From Lachnospiraceae bacterium UBA3821 (lineage in GTDB: Bacteria; Bacillota; Clostridia; Lachnospirales; Lachnospiraceae): 29,911 nt of DNA. Made by a program: the position numbers and the translations under genes. Location: positions 1,611 to 31,521 of the forward strand of contig DFDT01000054.1 in assembly GCA_002368865.1 (NCBI GenBank), written 5' to 3'. The notes under the pieces are model-generated. The model searched no databases. It had not been told where the DNA came from and saw only the letters and a list, made by a program, of their open reading frames with translations. Below, in pieces: positions 14,200 through 22,660 of the stretch (its first letter is position 1; each line of letters starts with the position of its first letter).

Positions 14200-15174
14200 C
14201 TACATCTCCCGAATTCTTGGATCGATCACCCGGTACAGCAGATCCACCAGAAAATAAACGATGATCACCACCGCCGTAATATACAGGATCAGGATCTCCA
14301 CCACCGGGAAATCCCGGTTGGAGATGGAACTGATCAGTAATCTTCCCACCCCGGGAAGTCCGAACACCTGCTCCACAACGATACTGCCCGCCACGATCTC
14401 GGCAATGATCATGCCTAAGAACGTAACTACCGGCATCATCGCATTGCGCAGCACATGCCCGTACATCACCTGTCTGTCCGTACAGCCCTTGCTCTTGGCT
14501 GTGCGCACATAGTCCGCTGATTTTTCCGTCAACATGGAATTGCGCAGGAAACGCGCCGTCATGGCAATCTTCGGAATTGCCACAGAAATAGCAGGGAAAA
14601 CCAGATATCCCAGAAATCCCCAAAAGTCAGTCTGATAGCTCACATAGCCGCCCGGCTGAAACCAGTGCAGTACCATACCGAAAAGATAAGTCACCAGAAT
14701 TCCCAGGAAAAACGATGGAATCGCCATCACCGTCTGGGTCAGCACATTTAAGAAAGCGTCCAGGACCCGGCTCTTTCCCTGCGCCCAGAGCACGCCCAGC
14801 GGGATCGACACCACAATGATGATCAAAACAGCCAAAGCTGCCAGCCAGAGCGTCACAGGCAGCTTGTCCCCGATCAGCTCCGCCACCGGCATCATCTCGT
14901 TCATGGATTTGGAGTATCGGTAACTCCGCCCCAGATCCCCCTTTAACACGCCTCCGATCCAGTGGAGATACCGCACCACCGGGGGATCGTTCAGCCCCAG
15001 TTCCTCCCGCAACTGTGCCTCCCGCTCCGGCGTCGCCTCCGTCCCCAGAATGGCATTCACCACATCACCGGGAATGATCTGAAACGCGAGAAAAGCAGCC
15101 ACAGATACCAGAAACAATGTCATAATGAGAGTTATGAGTTTCTTGCCAATTAATTTGGTCGTCCGGTATTGCAT
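14200..15174 (-). CDS. Peptide ABC importer permease (DppB/OppB type)
   Basis: 324-aa inner-membrane permease pairing with the product of the next gene. The opening matches the OppB family: an N-terminal helix, then FQIIPGDVVNAILG, then REAQLREELGLNDPPVVRYL. The core has about five further helices and an EAA loop around residues 217-240 (SADYVRTAKSKGCTDRQVMY), with the terminal DLLYRVIDPRIR typical of the B subunit. The ATG at 15174 has AGGAG eight bases upstream and lies 21 bases after the stop of the binding-protein gene. Confidence 0.94.
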   Translation of the reverse strand: MQYRTTKLIGKKLITLIMTLFLVSVAAFLAFQIIPGDVVNAILGTEATPEREAQLREELGLNDPPVVRYLHWIGGVLKGDLGRSYRYSKSMNEMMPVAELIGDKLPVTLWLAALAVLIIIVVSIPLGVLWAQGKSRVLDAFLNVLTQTVMAIPSFFLGILVTYLFGMVLHWFQPGGYVSYQTDFWGFLGYLVFPAISVAIPKIAMTARFLRNSMLTEKSADYVRTAKSKGCTDRQVMYGHVLRNAMMPVVTFLGMIIAEIVAGSIVVEQVFGLPGVGRLLISSISNRDFPVVEILILYITAVVIIVYFLVDLLYRVIDPRIREM

Positions 15175-15195
15175 GGCTGCTTCTCCTATTCTTTT

Positions 15196-16788
15196 TTATT
15201 TATATCTTACCACACTCATATCCTGCACATACACAGGGTAGAAGGTATATCCCTCCAGTTCCGGCTTGATGGCCACTGTGATGGGCGGTACGGAAAGAAA
15301 TGCCGTTCCCGCATCCTCTGCCATCAGCTTCTGCAGTTCTTTATAATATCCCGCTTTTTCTGCCAGATCAAGACTCGCTGCGGCCTTCGCATAAGTCGCA
15401 TCAAAGTCTGCATTCGAATAATTGATGAAGTTCTTGGAGGACTCGGTCTGGAAACGGTTTAACAAATATCCGGGGGTCATATCCGTGGTGATGCCGCTGA
15501 TGGTTCCCTGATATTTCCGTCCGGTGTAAACATCGCTCAGCCAGGTCTCCCACTCCACAGGTACGACAGTGGTGTGAATATTCGCTGCATTCAGCTGCTC
15601 TGCCACAACCTCTGCGGTCTGCATATGCACTTCATAGTTGGAAGGCACTTGAATCGTAAAATCAATTCCGTCGGGATAGCCCGCCTCTGTAAGCAGCTCC
15701 TTAGCTTTCTCCACATTGCCGCTTGTACCGTAAACGGAATTCAGATCCTCATAATAACTCTGCATCGTAGGAAGCATTGCGCAGCTCACAACTGCAGCAT
15801 TCCCGCCGAATACAAAGTCATTGATGGCATCCCTGTCCAGCGCATAGCAGATGGCCTGACGCACCCTCACATCCTGCAGAGTCTCATCCGCATTATTCAA
15901 AAACAGAGCCTGCACCACATTAGAAGGCGCCGCAAGCACCTGAAGCTTGCCCTGCAGCTCTGTGGCCTGGGAATCTGTCAGGTAGGGATAAACGTCAATG
16001 GAACCGCCCTGCAGCTCCAGCAGCGCTGTGTCCGCACTGTTGACGATCTTAAAATCCACCTCGTCCAGATAAGGCAGACCTTTCTGCCAATAGTCCGTAT
16101 TCTTTTTCAGTACAACGCTCTCCTGGGGTTTGTACGAAACAAAAGAAAACGGTCCCGTACCCACCGGCTGTGCCTCCGAATCCTCTCCGCTTCCCTCAGG
16201 GATGATCGCTGCGGTAAAGCTATAGATCAACTCCAGATTTGCACTGCTCACGGATACCTGAACCGTATTGTCATTCAGAATATCTACTTTTGTGATACCG
16301 CCCTTATCGGCGCTCAAGCTGGAAATCAGCGCTGTGCCATCCAGAAGTCCCGAAGCTCTTTCCAGAGAATATTTCACGTCTTCCGCCGTTACATTATTTC
16401 CGTTATGGAACTTAACACCCTCACGCAAAGTGAATGTGTAAGTCAAGCCATCCTCGGAAATGCTGTAATCACTGGCTACTGCATTGATCAGATTTCCATT
16501 GGGGTCCGGTTTTACCAGCCCCTCGAAAATGTTGAACAGAATTTCCTTAGTTCCTGCCGCAGTTGCTTTGTGTGGGTCAAGACTATCCATATCCTGCTGT
16601 ATACCTACAACAACTTTTCCCCCGTAGACAGGTTCCGTCGCAGTATTTGTGCTCTGCGAACTCTCTGCTACTGTGGATTCCAGAGAGGACTTATCCTCCG
16701 AAGGCTTTTGTGTACCGCCTGCGCATCCGCCCAGTGCAGTCATCAGCAGAAGTGCTGTCATGAAGTAAACGCTGATTCGTCTTTTCAT
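15196..16788 (-). CDS. Extracellular peptide-binding lipoprotein of the ABC importer (SBP family 5)
   Basis: 530-aa lipoprotein that captures the substrate outside the membrane. The signal peptide ends in a lipobox with Cys22 (TALGGC), followed by a Ser/Thr-rich linker to about residue 52. The mature part has the SBP_bac_5 signatures: DMDSLDPHKA, SEDGLTYTFTLREGVKFHNG and TAEDVKYSLERA. This cluster imports oligopeptides, dipeptides or nickel; no histidine-rich feature points to nickel, so peptides are most likely. It is the first gene of the operon and has the clearest promoter (16842-16869). GAGGAG lies nine bases before the ATG. Confidence 0.94.
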   Translation of the reverse strand: MKRRISVYFMTALLLMTALGGCAGGTQKPSEDKSSLESTVAESSQSTNTATEPVYGGKVVVGIQQDMDSLDPHKATAAGTKEILFNIFEGLVKPDPNGNLINAVASDYSISEDGLTYTFTLREGVKFHNGNNVTAEDVKYSLERASGLLDGTALISSLSADKGGITKVDILNDNTVQVSVSSANLELIYSFTAAIIPEGSGEDSEAQPVGTGPFSFVSYKPQESVVLKKNTDYWQKGLPYLDEVDFKIVNSADTALLELQGGSIDVYPYLTDSQATELQGKLQVLAAPSNVVQALFLNNADETLQDVRVRQAICYALDRDAINDFVFGGNAAVVSCAMLPTMQSYYEDLNSVYGTSGNVEKAKELLTEAGYPDGIDFTIQVPSNYEVHMQTAEVVAEQLNAANIHTTVVPVEWETWLSDVYTGRKYQGTISGITTDMTPGYLLNRFQTESSKNFINYSNADFDATYAKAAASLDLAEKAGYYKELQKLMAEDAGTAFLSVPPITVAIKPELEGYTFYPVYVQDMSVVRYK

Positions 16789-16841
16789 AATCTTGTTCTC
16801 CTCTTCTTAGATAAATCTCTCATTATTTAATTGTCACCATC

Positions 16842-16869
16842 ATTGTACCATAGGAATCAGTTTATGCAA
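16842..16869 (-). promoter_or_regulatory. Promoter of the peptide ABC operon
   Basis: -35 TTGCAT (16864-16869) and -10 TACAAT (16842-16847) are 16 bases apart, and TGG before the -10 makes it an extended -10. It lies 54 bases before the binding-protein start. Confidence 0.68.
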
Positions 16870-16884
16870 GTTTTTTATTGCATA
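16863..16884. promoter_or_regulatory. Candidate operator over the -35 of the peptide operon
   Basis: A perfect 7-bp inverted repeat, TATGCAA and TTGCATA, separated by 8 bases, covers the -35 element. Binding here would block RNA polymerase. No regulator is identified. Confidence 0.45.
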
Positions 16885-16913
16885 CAATCCGCATGCCCAC
16901 GGTCCGTGGTCTC

Positions 16914-18602
16914 TTATTTTCCGCCTCCTGCAAGCCACGCCGGATACCACCGCTCAAACCACACGGTAAACACCCCCATGACCATCGGGACCAGATTGTT
17001 CACAACGATCAGCGCCGTGCCGAATCCCGCCTGCCGCAGGAAATAAGTCCACACCGCTGTCAGAAGATATAGCACGCCCCAACAGGCCGCCAAAATGTAA
17101 TTTGTCTTCATAAAAAGCGGATTTTTGTATGCCTTCTCGCCGCCATAATTGTGCTTTACATAAGTGGCACAGAGTGGTTCCTTCGCCGGACAGGACAAAA
17201 GCCACATCAGCCCGAACACCAGATAGCCCAGATTTGTCGCCAGATTCCCGTTTCCCGTCACATAAGCCAATACGGACAATACCGCCACAGCTGCCATGGA
17301 CAAACGATCCCAGATCACAAACTCATGTTTCCGCATGATGAGCGGAATGAGCGCCAGCACCCCGAGGGTGATCACCGCTCCGATCCCCTCATTGATCGAA
17401 ACGGCGATCCAGAACGTGATCCAGGGAATCAGCATGGTCGTCATGGACGGCGACAGACACTCCTTGCCGCCCTGCTTTCCGGCACTATTTTTCACCGCAA
17501 CCGCTCTCTCCGAGCCTTCAGGCAGATCCCGGTCCGCTGCGCCCGCCTGCGCGCTTCCGAAGAAATCGTCCCACTTGATCATCAGAGAAAAATCTCCTGT
17601 CACTTTATACAGCTTTTTCCCCAGTGCCTCAGCGCCGCCCATCTCGCCTCTGGCCACCGCGGACCACACTTCAAACGGTGTGTCGATCCGTGTGGTGGTT
17701 TTCAGGCTACCGTCCGTATATACCTTGCTGCCGTCCTTGCCCAGCAGAATCTGATAGGAATGGTCCAGATCCGTGTAGTGCATCTCCAGCACCCGATCCT
17801 TGCCGTCCCATGCCTCTTTCCGATACAGCGCCGCCATCTGTCTGGTGAAGGACAGGTCCTTCGCCTCTTTCTCTCCGGACTCCCTGCTCACGCCCCAGCT
17901 TGCATCCGCCATCTCCTCGAACACTTCTTTGGGATACAAAAGCTGCTGTAGTTCCGCTGCTGTTTCTTCCGAGATGCTGCCCGCAGCAAACTCCCTCCCG
18001 GCCCTTTGCACGATCTCCAGATATGCATCCGTCCGCGCCGACAATTCCTTTATGCGGAACAGCTCTCCCTGCCCGCAGAAGATCGTACTGTAATTTCCTT
18101 TTCCGAGAAAATGGTCAAACATTTTTAACACACTGTCATAATTCCCCTTTGCGGAATAAAACCCGCAGGTGGAAATCAGCACATGCCGCTTTCCCGACAT
18201 ATCATACCGTGTATCATGACTTCCGCTGCCGTAGCCGTCATCCCGGCTGCTCATAAAGGGCAGATTCATGGGAAGCTGCCTGTCGATCAGATTCTTCAAT
18301 ATCCCGGGCACATTAAAATAATACAGCGGAAAACTCCACACGATCAGATCCGCCGCAATCTGCTCCTCAAGTACCATCCTCATGTCGTCCTTGATACAGC
18401 ACTCCCCCGGTGTGCTCTGCCAGCAGGCAAAGCATCCCCTGCATGCCCCGATCTTCATCGCCGCCACATCCAGCTCCTTTATCTCTACGGCGCTTCCCTC
18501 TGCCTCCTTCGCGGCCTGCACGCCTTCCATAAACTGCAGCGCCAGCTTCAGCGAATTACTTCTCTTTCCTTTCGGACTTCCGTTGATCAACAATATTTTC
18601 AT
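16914..18602 (-). CDS. Flavodoxin-like reductase / SCP2 / polytopic membrane fusion protein
   Basis: 562-aa protein with three parts. Residues 1-190 are a flavodoxin-like NAD(P)H-dependent oxidoreductase: MKILLINGSPKGKRSNSLKL phosphate loop, cysteine cluster ACRGCFACW...GECCIKDDM, and SFPLYYFNVPGILKNLIDR. Residues 250-350 resemble an SCP2 sterol/lipid-carrier domain (TPFEVWSAVARGEM, LYKVTGDFSLMIKW). Residues 385-550 contain about six hydrophobic helices and a CPAKEPLC motif between two of them. An FMN-binding redox head, a lipid-binding pocket and a membrane anchor together suggest chemistry on a hydrophobic substrate at the membrane; this is inference. The ATG at 18602 overlaps the PadR stop (ATGA) with GGAGG upstream; a longer start at 18641 would lie inside padR. 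No clear terminator follows. Confidence 0.85.
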   Translation of the reverse strand: MKILLINGSPKGKRSNSLKLALQFMEGVQAAKEAEGSAVEIKELDVAAMKIGACRGCFACWQSTPGECCIKDDMRMVLEEQIAADLIVWSFPLYYFNVPGILKNLIDRQLPMNLPFMSSRDDGYGSGSHDTRYDMSGKRHVLISTCGFYSAKGNYDSVLKMFDHFLGKGNYSTIFCGQGELFRIKELSARTDAYLEIVQRAGREFAAGSISEETAAELQQLLYPKEVFEEMADASWGVSRESGEKEAKDLSFTRQMAALYRKEAWDGKDRVLEMHYTDLDHSYQILLGKDGSKVYTDGSLKTTTRIDTPFEVWSAVARGEMGGAEALGKKLYKVTGDFSLMIKWDDFFGSAQAGAADRDLPEGSERAVAVKNSAGKQGGKECLSPSMTTMLIPWITFWIAVSINEGIGAVITLGVLALIPLIMRKHEFVIWDRLSMAAVAVLSVLAYVTGNGNLATNLGYLVFGLMWLLSCPAKEPLCATYVKHNYGGEKAYKNPLFMKTNYILAACWGVLYLLTAVWTYFLRQAGFGTALIVVNNLVPMVMGVFTVWFERWYPAWLAGGGK

Positions 18603-19141
18603 AACTGCTCCTCCAACTCTTTGATGCAGTGTGCACACCACTCCCGCAGCATCTTTTCATACATCACGCCGTATTCTATGGTAAACTTCCAAAATAACGC
18701 CTTTCTCGGGTCGGTGATCACGTTCTCATACTGTAACTTTGCCTGATCCGCCGCGCCTTTTCCCCTGGGAAATACATCCGCCCCTGCCGCGATCTCCTGA
18801 AAGAACCGGATATTCTCCTCCGGCGGACACTCTCCCCTGAAAAAAATCTTCATCAACAAAGGACTCCTGACCCCGGCTATTCCGCCGTCCTCCCGCAGCC
18901 ACCTGAGCAGCTCCTCTCTGCCGCTCTCCGTAATGGCAAACATATTCTTGTCCGGCTTCCCCTTCTGCGGCACATGTTCCTCTGACACAAATCCCTGTTT
19001 CTTCAGATTCTGCAATTCTCTGTAGATCTGACTGGTCTGCGCCGACCAGAAATGACTGAGCGAATCCCTGAATACCCCCATGATCTCATATCCGGTCATG
19101 TTCCCGTAATTTAACAGCCCCAATATTCCGTGCTTTAACAT
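18599..19141 (-). CDS. PadR family transcriptional repressor
   Basis: 180-aa winged-helix regulator. Residues 1-80 are the PadR DNA-binding domain (LKHGILGLLNYGNMTGYEI, SQIYRELQNLKKQGFVSEE, KNMFAITESGREEL). Residues 90-178 are the helical dimerisation domain of the Vir_act_alpha_C type. PadR proteins usually repress their own gene and a neighbouring detoxification or transport gene until a small, often phenolic or hydrophobic, ligand binds. Its stop overlaps the next ATG by four bases, so it is translationally coupled to the flavodoxin-SCP2-membrane gene, its likely target. Two matching palindromes lie in its own promoter (19167-19207), which points to autoregulation. Confidence 0.94.
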   Translation of the reverse strand: MLKHGILGLLNYGNMTGYEIMGVFRDSLSHFWSAQTSQIYRELQNLKKQGFVSEEHVPQKGKPDKNMFAITESGREELLRWLREDGGIAGVRSPLLMKIFFRGECPPEENIRFFQEIAAGADVFPRGKGAADQAKLQYENVITDPRKALFWKFTIEYGVMYEKMLREWCAHCIKELEEQL

Positions 19142-19166
19142 GTCCTCTTCCCTCCGTACTTCTTGT

Positions 19167-19207
19167 ATTCCACTTGTTGAATACTATATTAATTCCACAA
19201 GTGGAAT
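19167..19207. promoter_or_regulatory. Two PadR-type operators in the padR promoter
   Basis: ATTCCACAAGTGGAAT (19192-19207) is a perfect palindrome with 7-bp arms around AA. ATTCCACTTGTTGAAT (19167-19182) is the same site with one mismatch. Their centres are 25 bp apart. The first fills the spacer between -35 and -10; the second covers the likely transcription start. Confidence 0.78.
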
Positions 19208-19214
19208 ATGTCAA
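19186..19214 (-). promoter_or_regulatory. Promoter of the padR operon
   Basis: A perfect TTGACA (19209-19214) and TAATAT (19186-19191) are 17 bases apart, about 45 bases upstream of padR, with the palindromic operator between the two hexamers. Confidence 0.8.
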
Positions 19215-19263
19215 ATAATAAAACAAAAAACCGGATTGCTGGAATCATACCAACAATCCGGTT
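19215..19263 (-). terminator. Terminator of the HU gene
   Basis: AACCGGATTG and CAATCCGGTT pair (19229-19238 with 19254-19263) around a loop that can pair further, followed on the minus strand by TTTTTTGTTTTATTATT. It ends right at the padR promoter and so isolates padR from HU transcription. Confidence 0.9.
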
Positions 19264-19298
19264 CTCTTACTTATTTAAGCCTTTTAAGCTTCAATTCA

Positions 19299-19601
19299 TT
19301 ATTTCTTCTTTGCCTTCTTAGCGGGCTTGGTGTTAACCTTCTCCTTCAGAGCCTTACCAGCCTTGAATGCAGGAACTGTAGCAGCTGCGATCTTAACAGC
19401 CTCACCGGTCTGAGGATTACGTCCGGTACGAGCCTTTCTCTCGCTGGTCTGGAAAGTACCGAAGCCGATCAGCTGTACTTTCTCTTTCTTCTGCAACTCG
19501 TCGCCAATTGCCTCAAATACTGCGTCTACTGCTGCTGCTGCATCTTTCTTTGTGATAGCAGCTTTCTCTGCTACTGCAGCTACAAGTTCTGTCTTGTTCA
19601 T
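19299..19601 (-). CDS. HU family nucleoid DNA-binding protein
   Basis: 100-aa histone-like protein that bends and compacts DNA as a dimer. It shows the family pattern [21 protein letters not shown], then [22 protein letters not shown] (the DNA-clasping arm) and [12 protein letters not shown]. It is about ten residues longer than standard HU because of a lysine/alanine-rich tail ([11 protein letters not shown]), which may add non-specific DNA contacts. The ATG at 19601 has AAAGGAG seven bases upstream; an in-frame extension to 19631 lacks a ribosome site and family support. It is a single-gene unit with its own promoter and terminator. Codon use is noticeably strong-gene-like. Confidence 0.96.
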   Translation of the reverse strand: MNKTELVAAVAEKAAITKKDAAAAVDAVFEAIGDELQKKEKVQLIGFGTFQTSERKARTGRNPQTGEAVKIAAATVPAFKAGKALKEKVNTKPAKKAKKK

Positions 19602-19669
19602 AATGAAACTCCTTTCTCCTACACTGTACAATGTTGTGTGCCATACGCGTGTATCGCATGACCATAATC

Positions 19670-19698
19670 AGTATACTATATAATGATAAAAAAAGCAA
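19670..19698 (-). promoter_or_regulatory. Promoter of the HU gene
   Basis: -35 TTGCTT (19693-19698) and -10 TATACT (19670-19675) are 17 bases apart in an AT-rich stretch, giving a leader of about 65 bases before HU. Confidence 0.65.
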
Positions 19699-19740
19699 TA
19701 CTTCATTGTAAGCCTTTTCAATAAACTTTATAGAAAAGTT

Positions 19741-21282
19741 TTAATAAAAACCTTCTGTAATCCCGTTTCCCACATTCGGATGCCCCACAGACCATATAAA
19801 ATCAATGGCAAACAACGTGATCAGTACGATACACAGTACCTTGCGCACTCTGGTCGGGATCTTTTGAAACAGATTATCCAGGATCGGCGCCGCCAGGTAA
19901 GTCACACTGATCCCGATGATTCCAAAAAGCAGCAGCCCCTCGAGACAGACTCTTCCGTTGATATTCATGAAATAACCCGTGTAGTCCCACCATCTCTTAT
20001 GCATGATACACTCCAACAGCCAGGACGCAAAATACTCCAGCAGCCCACACACAGCGCAGGACCCTAAGAACATCACCGCCGGCTTCTTCCGCAGCGGCTT
20101 CAGCCCATAAATTACCAGCCAGCCGCCCAGACCATAGATCGGCAGCCACGGTCCGGCCATCGTCCCTCTGTTGATAAATGAGCCGTCATTGATCAGATAA
20201 AAGAACACTTCCCAACTCCAGCCGAAGATTGCCAAAAAGAAAAACAGCAGGATCGGCGTATTTCCGCCGTAATCCCTTTCAAAATCCGTCTTCAGCCATT
20301 CTCTGTGCTTCAGATAAGGCGTAGGGCAATGTTCATCCGGATACACGGAAGCCTTCGCCCCCTGCACCAGATACGTATCGTAAAGGAGCTCCGCTTTCTC
20401 CATCGTTTCCCGCTTCGCCTCGCGCAGCCCGATATAAAACTCGCTGTAAATACATTCCCTGTATGCATTTAAAAAGAAAAAGGAGATCAGATGAGACACC
20501 GCATAATCCAGCAGTGTGACCGGCAGCATGGACGCATCCAGCAAAAATGCATTTCTCTTGTCCCCCCGCATCAACTGCTTTGACAGCGCAAACGCTTCTT
20601 TGGTCGTGATCGTAGGATTCTCCGCCAACACATACGGGATCATCAGATATTCATAGTACTTGATCACGCCCCCCACGATGGTGATATTCCAGAGTGCCTG
20701 GCGCACAGACCGGATCAACATGATCTTCGCCGTATTGCCGATATGTCTTGTGCGGTATACAAATAAAAGTCTGTCGGCCTTTGTGTACGGATAAAGCCTT
20801 TCCTCCAGGAAATACCGGCATCTCCCGATCAGCAACAGATTTTTCCAGAAGATCCACCCGAGCGCCGATACGATCACCATGACAAAGATCACGATGGATT
20901 CCCCGATCCTGCCGCGAAACAGGATTTTGTTGATCCCGTTCAGAATACCGAAGCCCAAAGAGCCGGAGTTCGTCACCTCATTGACAAACACGGAAAAATA
21001 TCCCATATAATACTTCTCTGCCATCGTTTCCGCTTTCGGCGTATCGACTGCGACAATATCCTGTCCGTTTATAAATTCCTGTATGATCTCAAAATTGCTT
21101 TTTTTGTCTTCGGTCTGCACATGCGTCACTCTCGTGCTCACACTTTCCGCCATCCAGTCTGCGGTGTACTGATACCCATCCTTGACAAAAAACCAGACAA
21201 CAAACGCCACGGCGATATTCATAAAATATCGCGCACGGAAATTTTTCCATGCCATCTGATATAGCTTCTTACTTAACTTCAT
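19741..21282 (-). CDS. DUF975 plus CmpB-type membrane protein
   Basis: 513-aa integral membrane protein with two recognisable halves. Residues 1-300 resemble DUF975 (KLSKKLYQMAWKNFRARYF opening, several helices, a YYMGYF segment and the SHLISFFFLNAYRECIYSEFY end). Residues 335-510 resemble the putative ABC-transporter type IV permease family PF06541 (FGWSWEVFFYLI...GTMAGPWLPIYGLGGW, EYFASWLLE). Biochemical function is unknown for both; a role in envelope transport or signalling is a guess. No partner ATPase is nearby. The start at 21282 is 41 bases after the proA stop, so it probably shares that transcript. The AT-rich gap before HU holds no clear terminator. Confidence 0.82.
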   Translation of the reverse strand: MKLSKKLYQMAWKNFRARYFMNIAVAFVVWFFVKDGYQYTADWMAESVSTRVTHVQTEDKKSNFEIIQEFINGQDIVAVDTPKAETMAEKYYMGYFSVFVNEVTNSGSLGFGILNGINKILFRGRIGESIVIFVMVIVSALGWIFWKNLLLIGRCRYFLEERLYPYTKADRLLFVYRTRHIGNTAKIMLIRSVRQALWNITIVGGVIKYYEYLMIPYVLAENPTITTKEAFALSKQLMRGDKRNAFLLDASMLPVTLLDYAVSHLISFFFLNAYRECIYSEFYIGLREAKRETMEKAELLYDTYLVQGAKASVYPDEHCPTPYLKHREWLKTDFERDYGGNTPILLFFFLAIFGWSWEVFFYLINDGSFINRGTMAGPWLPIYGLGGWLVIYGLKPLRKKPAVMFLGSCAVCGLLEYFASWLLECIMHKRWWDYTGYFMNINGRVCLEGLLLFGIIGISVTYLAAPILDNLFQKIPTRVRKVLCIVLITLFAIDFIWSVGHPNVGNGITEGFY

Positions 21283-21323
21283 ACTTCACATCCCAAAACC
21301 GTATTCTTTCAACTTCCATGTGA

Positions 21324-22601
21324 TCAGATATCTCTGTGATGAAACTCCCTGCGTCCCTCCGCATAGTCCCCCACGATCTGTCCTTCGCCATTCAGGCGAT
21401 ACTTATAGGTCACCAGCCCCTCTAATCCCACAGGTCCTCTGGCATGCAGCTTGCCGGTGCTGATTCCCACTTCTGCCCCGAATCCATACCGGAAACCGTC
21501 TGCAAACCTGGTGGAACAATTGCGGTATACGCCCGCAGAATCCACCATCTGCATGAAATATTCCGCCGCATCATCCGCCTCCGTGATGATACAATCCGTA
21601 TGATGAGAACCGAATTGATTGATATGCTCTGCGGCCTCGCACACATCTGCTACCAGCTTCACGGAGAGAACCAAGTCCGAATACTCCGTGTCAAACTCCG
21701 CATCCTCCATCAATTCAACCGGTATATATTCCGACACTTCCTTCGTTCCTCTGACTTTCACGCCTGCCTGCCTGAGCGCCTCCTGCAGCACAGGCAACAC
21801 CTTTTCGGCAATTTTCCGGTTTACCAGAAGTGTCTCCACCGTATTGCAGGCCGCAGGATACTGTGTCTTCGCATCCACCACAATGGGAACGATCTTCGCC
21901 TCATCCGCTTTCTCATCCACATAGATATGGCATACGCCGCTGGAATGTCCCATCACGGGAATGTTGGTATGATCCATGATATACTGCACAAAGGTATTGG
22001 AGCCTCTGGGGATCAGCAGATCCACATCCCCCTGGCACTGCAACAGTTCATCGATCTCGTTGTGTAGCTCCACCTGCAGCAGACACCCCTCCGGCAGCCC
22101 TGCCGCCATCACCGCCGCATGGATCACCTCAAACAGAAGTTTATTCGTCCGCGCTGTTTCTTTTCCGCCCTTTAAGATGGCACAATTTCCGCTCTTGATA
22201 CACAATGCCGAGATCTGGATCAGCGCATCCGGTCTGGCCTCAAAGATCACACCGATCACGCCGATGGGCACCGTCACCCGCTGTAACACAAGTCCTTCAT
22301 CCAACTCTCGTTTCAAAGTCACCTTTCCCACCGGATCCGGCAGTTCGATCATCTGCCGGATGCCGGAGATGGCATCCTTCAGCTTCCCTTCGTTAAAGCG
22401 CAGCCTCTTGATCACCGCCTGCGCCACGCCGCTCTCCTCTGCAGCTTTCACATCCGCCGCATTCTCTTGGAAGATTTCATCCTGTTTCTTGGTCAATGCA
22501 TCTATGATCTTCTGCAGCGCCGCATTCCGCTGCTCCAGACTCATCGCCGCCATATGAGGCGCCGTCATTTTCATCTTGCGTGCCTGTGCTCTGACATCCA
22601 T
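21324..22601 (-). CDS. proA: Glutamate-5-semialdehyde dehydrogenase (gamma-glutamyl phosphate reductase)
   Basis: 425-aa cytoplasmic enzyme reducing gamma-glutamyl phosphate to glutamate-5-semialdehyde with NADPH, the second step of proline synthesis. It has full family length. Visible signatures are VPIGVIGVIFEARPDA, LKGGKET, DLLIPRGSN, the catalytic cysteine C252 in YPAACNTVETLL, and the C-terminal FADGFRYGFGAEVGISTGK with HARGPVGLEGLVTYKY. proB, which usually lies next to proA, is not in this window; the next gene is the DUF975/CmpB membrane protein. The ATG at 22601 has GGAGGGAG about eleven bases upstream. Confidence 0.97.
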   Translation of the reverse strand: MDVRAQARKMKMTAPHMAAMSLEQRNAALQKIIDALTKKQDEIFQENAADVKAAEESGVAQAVIKRLRFNEGKLKDAISGIRQMIELPDPVGKVTLKRELDEGLVLQRVTVPIGVIGVIFEARPDALIQISALCIKSGNCAILKGGKETARTNKLLFEVIHAAVMAAGLPEGCLLQVELHNEIDELLQCQGDVDLLIPRGSNTFVQYIMDHTNIPVMGHSSGVCHIYVDEKADEAKIVPIVVDAKTQYPAACNTVETLLVNRKIAEKVLPVLQEALRQAGVKVRGTKEVSEYIPVELMEDAEFDTEYSDLVLSVKLVADVCEAAEHINQFGSHHTDCIITEADDAAEYFMQMVDSAGVYRNCSTRFADGFRYGFGAEVGISTGKLHARGPVGLEGLVTYKYRLNGEGQIVGDYAEGRREFHHRDI

Positions 22602-22660
22602 CTTTTTCTCTCCCTCCAGTATATTTCCGGGAACCTGTCCCGATTACCTGCATCTTTCTT

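Noticed and set aside
15574..16830. 418-codon plus-strand frame opposite the peptide-binding lipoprotein gene
   Set aside because: Despite its length it mirrors a well-supported gene, is rich in Cys/His/Ile and has no recognisable domain; chance opening caused by codon use on the other strand.
18603..18641. Start of the flavodoxin fusion at 18641
   Set aside because: It would lie inside padR and precede the ribosome site; the ATG at 18602 begins the conserved flavodoxin strand.
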